Assembly: GCF_051960575.1 (NCBI RefSeq)
Contig: NZ_JBQCEE010000149.1
Span: 1-42,385, forward strand
Origin: JBQCEE01 sp051960575
GTDB taxonomy: Bacteria; Actinomycetota; Actinomycetes; Mycobacteriales; Jatrophihabitantaceae
Direction of reading: 5' to 3'
DNA length: 42,385 nt
The first letter of the stretch is position 1. Each line of letters opens with the position of its first letter. Position numbers and translations under genes: made by a program. This document shows, one piece after another, positions 40,677 through 42,385 of this stretch. A model generated the notes under the pieces. That model did no database searches, was not told the origin of the DNA, and saw nothing but the letters and a program-made list of their open reading frames with translations.

Positions 40677-41568
40677 GGGTGGCGGCCTCCTCGGGTGTCC
40701 CCTCCATCTTGCCCGCCCCGGCGGGTGCGCGCCCCGTGATGTGGATCGGCTCCTGGGCGGCCCGGAAGCCGCCGTGGCGCACGAACCAGATCAGCGCGCC
40801 GAGGAAGACGAGCAGCGACGTCCAGTCGTTGAGGCGCAGGCCGAGGATGTGGTTCGCGTGGTCGGTGCGCAGCGCCTCGATCCAGGCGCGGCCGACGGTG
40901 TAACCCATGACGTACAGCGCCATCACGTTGCCGCGCCCGAGCCGCCGCCGGCGGTCGACGATCAGCAGCGCCACGCCGAGCCAGACGTCCCAGAGCGACT
41001 CGTAGAGGAAGGTCGGCTGGAAGTAGCCGATGACCCGCGAGCTGGTGCCGGTGGTGATGCTGAGGTCGTGGATCTGCAGCTTCCACGGCAGGTCGGTGCG
41101 TCCGCCGTAGAGCTCGTTGTTGAAGTAGTTCCCCCAGCGCCCGATCGCCTGGGCGATGACGACACCGGGCGCCGCGGCGTCGGCGAACGCGGTGAGTCGC
41201 ACGCCCTTGCGCCGGCAGCCGATCCACGCCCCGAGCGTGCCGAGTGCGACGGCACCCCAGATACCGAGGCCGCCGTCCCAGATCTTGAGGGCGTCGACGG
41301 GGCTCGTGCCCGGTTTTCCCTCGAAGTACAGCTCGGGGTCGCTGACCACGTGGTAGAGCCGGCCGCCGAGGATGCCGAACAGCACCGCCCAGCCGGCGAT
41401 GTCCCAGATCTCCTCGGACGTGCCGCCGCGGGCGCGCCAGCGCTGGATGGTGAACCAGATGGCGAGCAGCACCCCGGCGACGATGCACAGGGCGTAGGCC
41501 CGCACGGGCAGCGGGCCGAGGTGCCACACGCTGCGTGTCGGGCTGGGGATGTACGCCAGTTCGTGCAC
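40648..41568 (-). CDS. lgt: Prolipoprotein diacylglyceryl transferase
   Basis: 306-aa membrane enzyme that adds diacylglycerol to the lipobox Cys of prolipoproteins such as the DUF3048 protein here. The signature QAIGRWGNYFNNELYGGRTDLPW is complete, with GGRLYHVVSDPELY and FQPTFLYESLWD also conserved. Seven helices are expected. The GTG at 41568 (VHELAYIPSPTRSVWHLGP) is preferred: TACCGT lies 6 nt upstream and it matches the family N-terminus. The ATG at 41601 would share its bases with the start of the divergent gene. The C-terminal tail overlaps the VIT1 gene. Confidence 0.94.
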   Translation of the reverse strand: MHELAYIPSPTRSVWHLGPLPVRAYALCIVAGVLLAIWFTIQRWRARGGTSEEIWDIAGWAVLFGILGGRLYHVVSDPELYFEGKPGTSPVDALKIWDGGLGIWGAVALGTLGAWIGCRRKGVRLTAFADAAAPGVVIAQAIGRWGNYFNNELYGGRTDLPWKLQIHDLSITTGTSSRVIGYFQPTFLYESLWDVWLGVALLIVDRRRRLGRGNVMALYVMGYTVGRAWIEALRTDHANHILGLRLNDWTSLLVFLGALIWFVRHGGFRAAQEPIHITGRAPAGAGKMEGTPEEAATHAGRDHRSA

Positions 41569-41574
41569 GGGCTC

Positions 41575-41580
41575 ACGGTA
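41575..41580 (-). promoter_or_regulatory. -10 box, predicted leaderless promoter of lgt
   Basis: TACCGT on the minus strand lies 6 nt before the preferred lgt GTG. It is back-to-back with the -10 of the divergent oxidoreductase gene; the two hexamers are only 6 bp apart. Confidence 0.4.
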
Positions 41581-41586
41581 GCTGTC

Positions 41587-41592
41587 TAGGTT
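41587..41592 (+). promoter_or_regulatory. -10 box of the quinone oxidoreductase gene
   Basis: TAGGTT lies 7 nt before the ATG at 41600. The intervening GGGAGGC also resembles a Shine-Dalgarno but is only one base from the ATG, too close to work well, so leaderless initiation is favoured. Confidence 0.4.
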
Positions 41593-41599
41593 GGGAGGC

Positions 41600-42385
41600 A
41601 TGACGTCGCGAGCGGTGGTGGTGACCCGCCACGGCGGGCCCGAGGTGCTGTCGGTGCAGGAGCGGGACGTCCCCGAGCCGGGTCCGGGCCAGGTGGTCGT
41701 CGAGGTCGCGGCGTCCGGCGTCAACTTCATCGACGTCTACAAGCGCACCGGCGTCTACGCGACGACGCCGCCGTTCGTGCTGGGCGAGGAGTGCGCGGGC
41801 ACGGTCGTCGCGGTGGGCGGCGACGTCACCGCGGTCGGCGAGGGCGATCTCGTCGCCGTGTCGAACAGCCCGCACGGCACCCACGCGACGCACGCGCTGC
41901 TCGAGGCCGCGCGTGTCGTGCCGGTGCCCGACGGCCTCGCCGCCGAGGTTGCCGCGGCCGCGATGTTGCAGGGCATGACCGCGCACTACCTGGTGGACGC
42001 GACCTTCCCGGTGCAGGCCGGGCAGTGGGCGCTCGTGCACGCCGCCGCAGGTGGGGTCGGCCAACTGCTCGTCCAGATGATCAAGGCGCGGGGCGCGCAC
42101 GTCGTCGCGACCGTCGGCAGCGAGGCCAAGGTGGCGGTCGCCGAGCGCCTCGGCGCCGACGCCGTGATCCGCTACGACGAGGTCGACGACCTGGCGCGCG
42201 CGGTGCGCGACGCGTCCGGCGGCGGAGTGCACGTCGTGTACGACGGCGTCGGGAAGGCGACCTTCGAGGCGTCGCTGGCGTCGCTGCGCATCCGCGGGAC
42301 GCTCGCGCTGTTCGGCGCGGCGAGCGGCCAGGTGCCACCGTTCGACCTGCAGCGGCTCAACTCCGGCGGGTCGCTGTTCGTCACC
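41600..42385 (+). CDS. Quinone oxidoreductase/zinc-less MDR, 3' end cut by window
   Basis: The first 262 codons of a medium-chain dehydrogenase/reductase of the quinone oxidoreductase (QOR) type, open to the window end. MTSRAVVVTRHGGPEVLSVQE is the typical start. ASGVNFIDVYKRTGVY lacks the zinc-ligand Cys of alcohol dehydrogenases. The NADPH motif is ALVHAAAGGVGQLLVQMIKARG, followed by VVATVGSEAKVAVAERLGAD. YDGVGKATFEASLASLR is also family-like. Full members are about 325 aa, so roughly 60 residues are missing. It is divergent from lgt. Confidence 0.92.
   Translation, partial: MTSRAVVVTRHGGPEVLSVQERDVPEPGPGQVVVEVAASGVNFIDVYKRTGVYATTPPFVLGEECAGTVVAVGGDVTAVGEGDLVAVSNSPHGTHATHALLEAARVVPVPDGLAAEVAAAAMLQGMTAHYLVDATFPVQAGQWALVHAAAGGVGQLLVQMIKARGAHVVATVGSEAKVAVAERLGADAVIRYDEVDDLARAVRDASGGGVHVVYDGVGKATFEASLASLRIRGTLALFGAASGQVPPFDLQRLNSGGSLFVT

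Overview
The window is high-GC DNA from an actinomycete. The evidence is strong G/C preference at third codon positions, GTG and TTG starts, the order pgsA-patA-pimA / pdxS-pdxT-yebC / ruvC-ruvA-ruvB / yajC-secD-secF-apt as in Mycobacterium and relatives, an F420-type (LLM) oxidoreductase, a class E/F-like sortase and phosphatidylinositol-mannoside genes. A non-mycobacterial lineage (Frankiales or Jatrophihabitans-like) fits best, but the order cannot be fixed from this sequence.

Layout. 0-6.4 kb: haem A synthesis (ctaA, ctaB), a sortase beside a Ser/Thr/Pro-repeat surface protein, DUF445 and an ATP-grasp protein. 6.4-22.7 kb: minus-strand housekeeping, read right to left as the inositol-phospholipid/PIM operon (pgsA-patA-pimA, then a LemA-like gene and a DUF3048 lipoprotein), pyridoxal phosphate synthase (pdxS, pdxT), yebC, an SOS-box-preceded ruvC-(TPR-like gene)-ruvA-ruvB chain, Sec accessory genes (yajC, secD, secF) and apt. 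A plus-strand site-2-type protease and a large membrane protein sit between yebC and ruvC. 22.8-31 kb: an EF-G-like GTPase, a DUF4328 membrane protein, a DUF853 HerA-like ATPase, a frameshifted DUF559-type nuclease gene, ffh and a MarR regulator. 31-42.4 kb: an O-methyltransferase divergent from marR, a TetR-controlled catabolic operon (APH kinase, ACAD10/11-like dehydrogenase, TetR, LLM, two SDRs), an MMPL transporter, a VIT1-type transporter, lgt and a quinone oxidoreductase cut by the window end. No tRNA, rRNA, CRISPR array or insertion sequence was seen, and no gene-free stretch exceeds 300 bases.

The most unusual structure is a family of seven 48-bp imperfect palindromes lying only between genes (17.3, 26.0, 27.7 and 28.8 kb). 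Every copy keeps TGTGCA at positions 6-11 and TGCACA at positions 38-43. Six copies form three pairs, each with an exact 62-bp repeat distance and an unrelated 14-bp spacer. Three of the four loci cluster around the DUF853 gene and the broken nuclease gene. Other leads are a predicted 4-hydroxyacyl-CoA (levulinate-type) catabolic operon with its TetR operator inside the promoter spacer, a TPR-like gene translationally coupled inside the SOS ruv operon, a sortase whose membrane anchor lacks a start codon in its own frame, and a series of putative leaderless promoters (TAnnnT 6-8 nt before the start codon) at the head of many transcription units.
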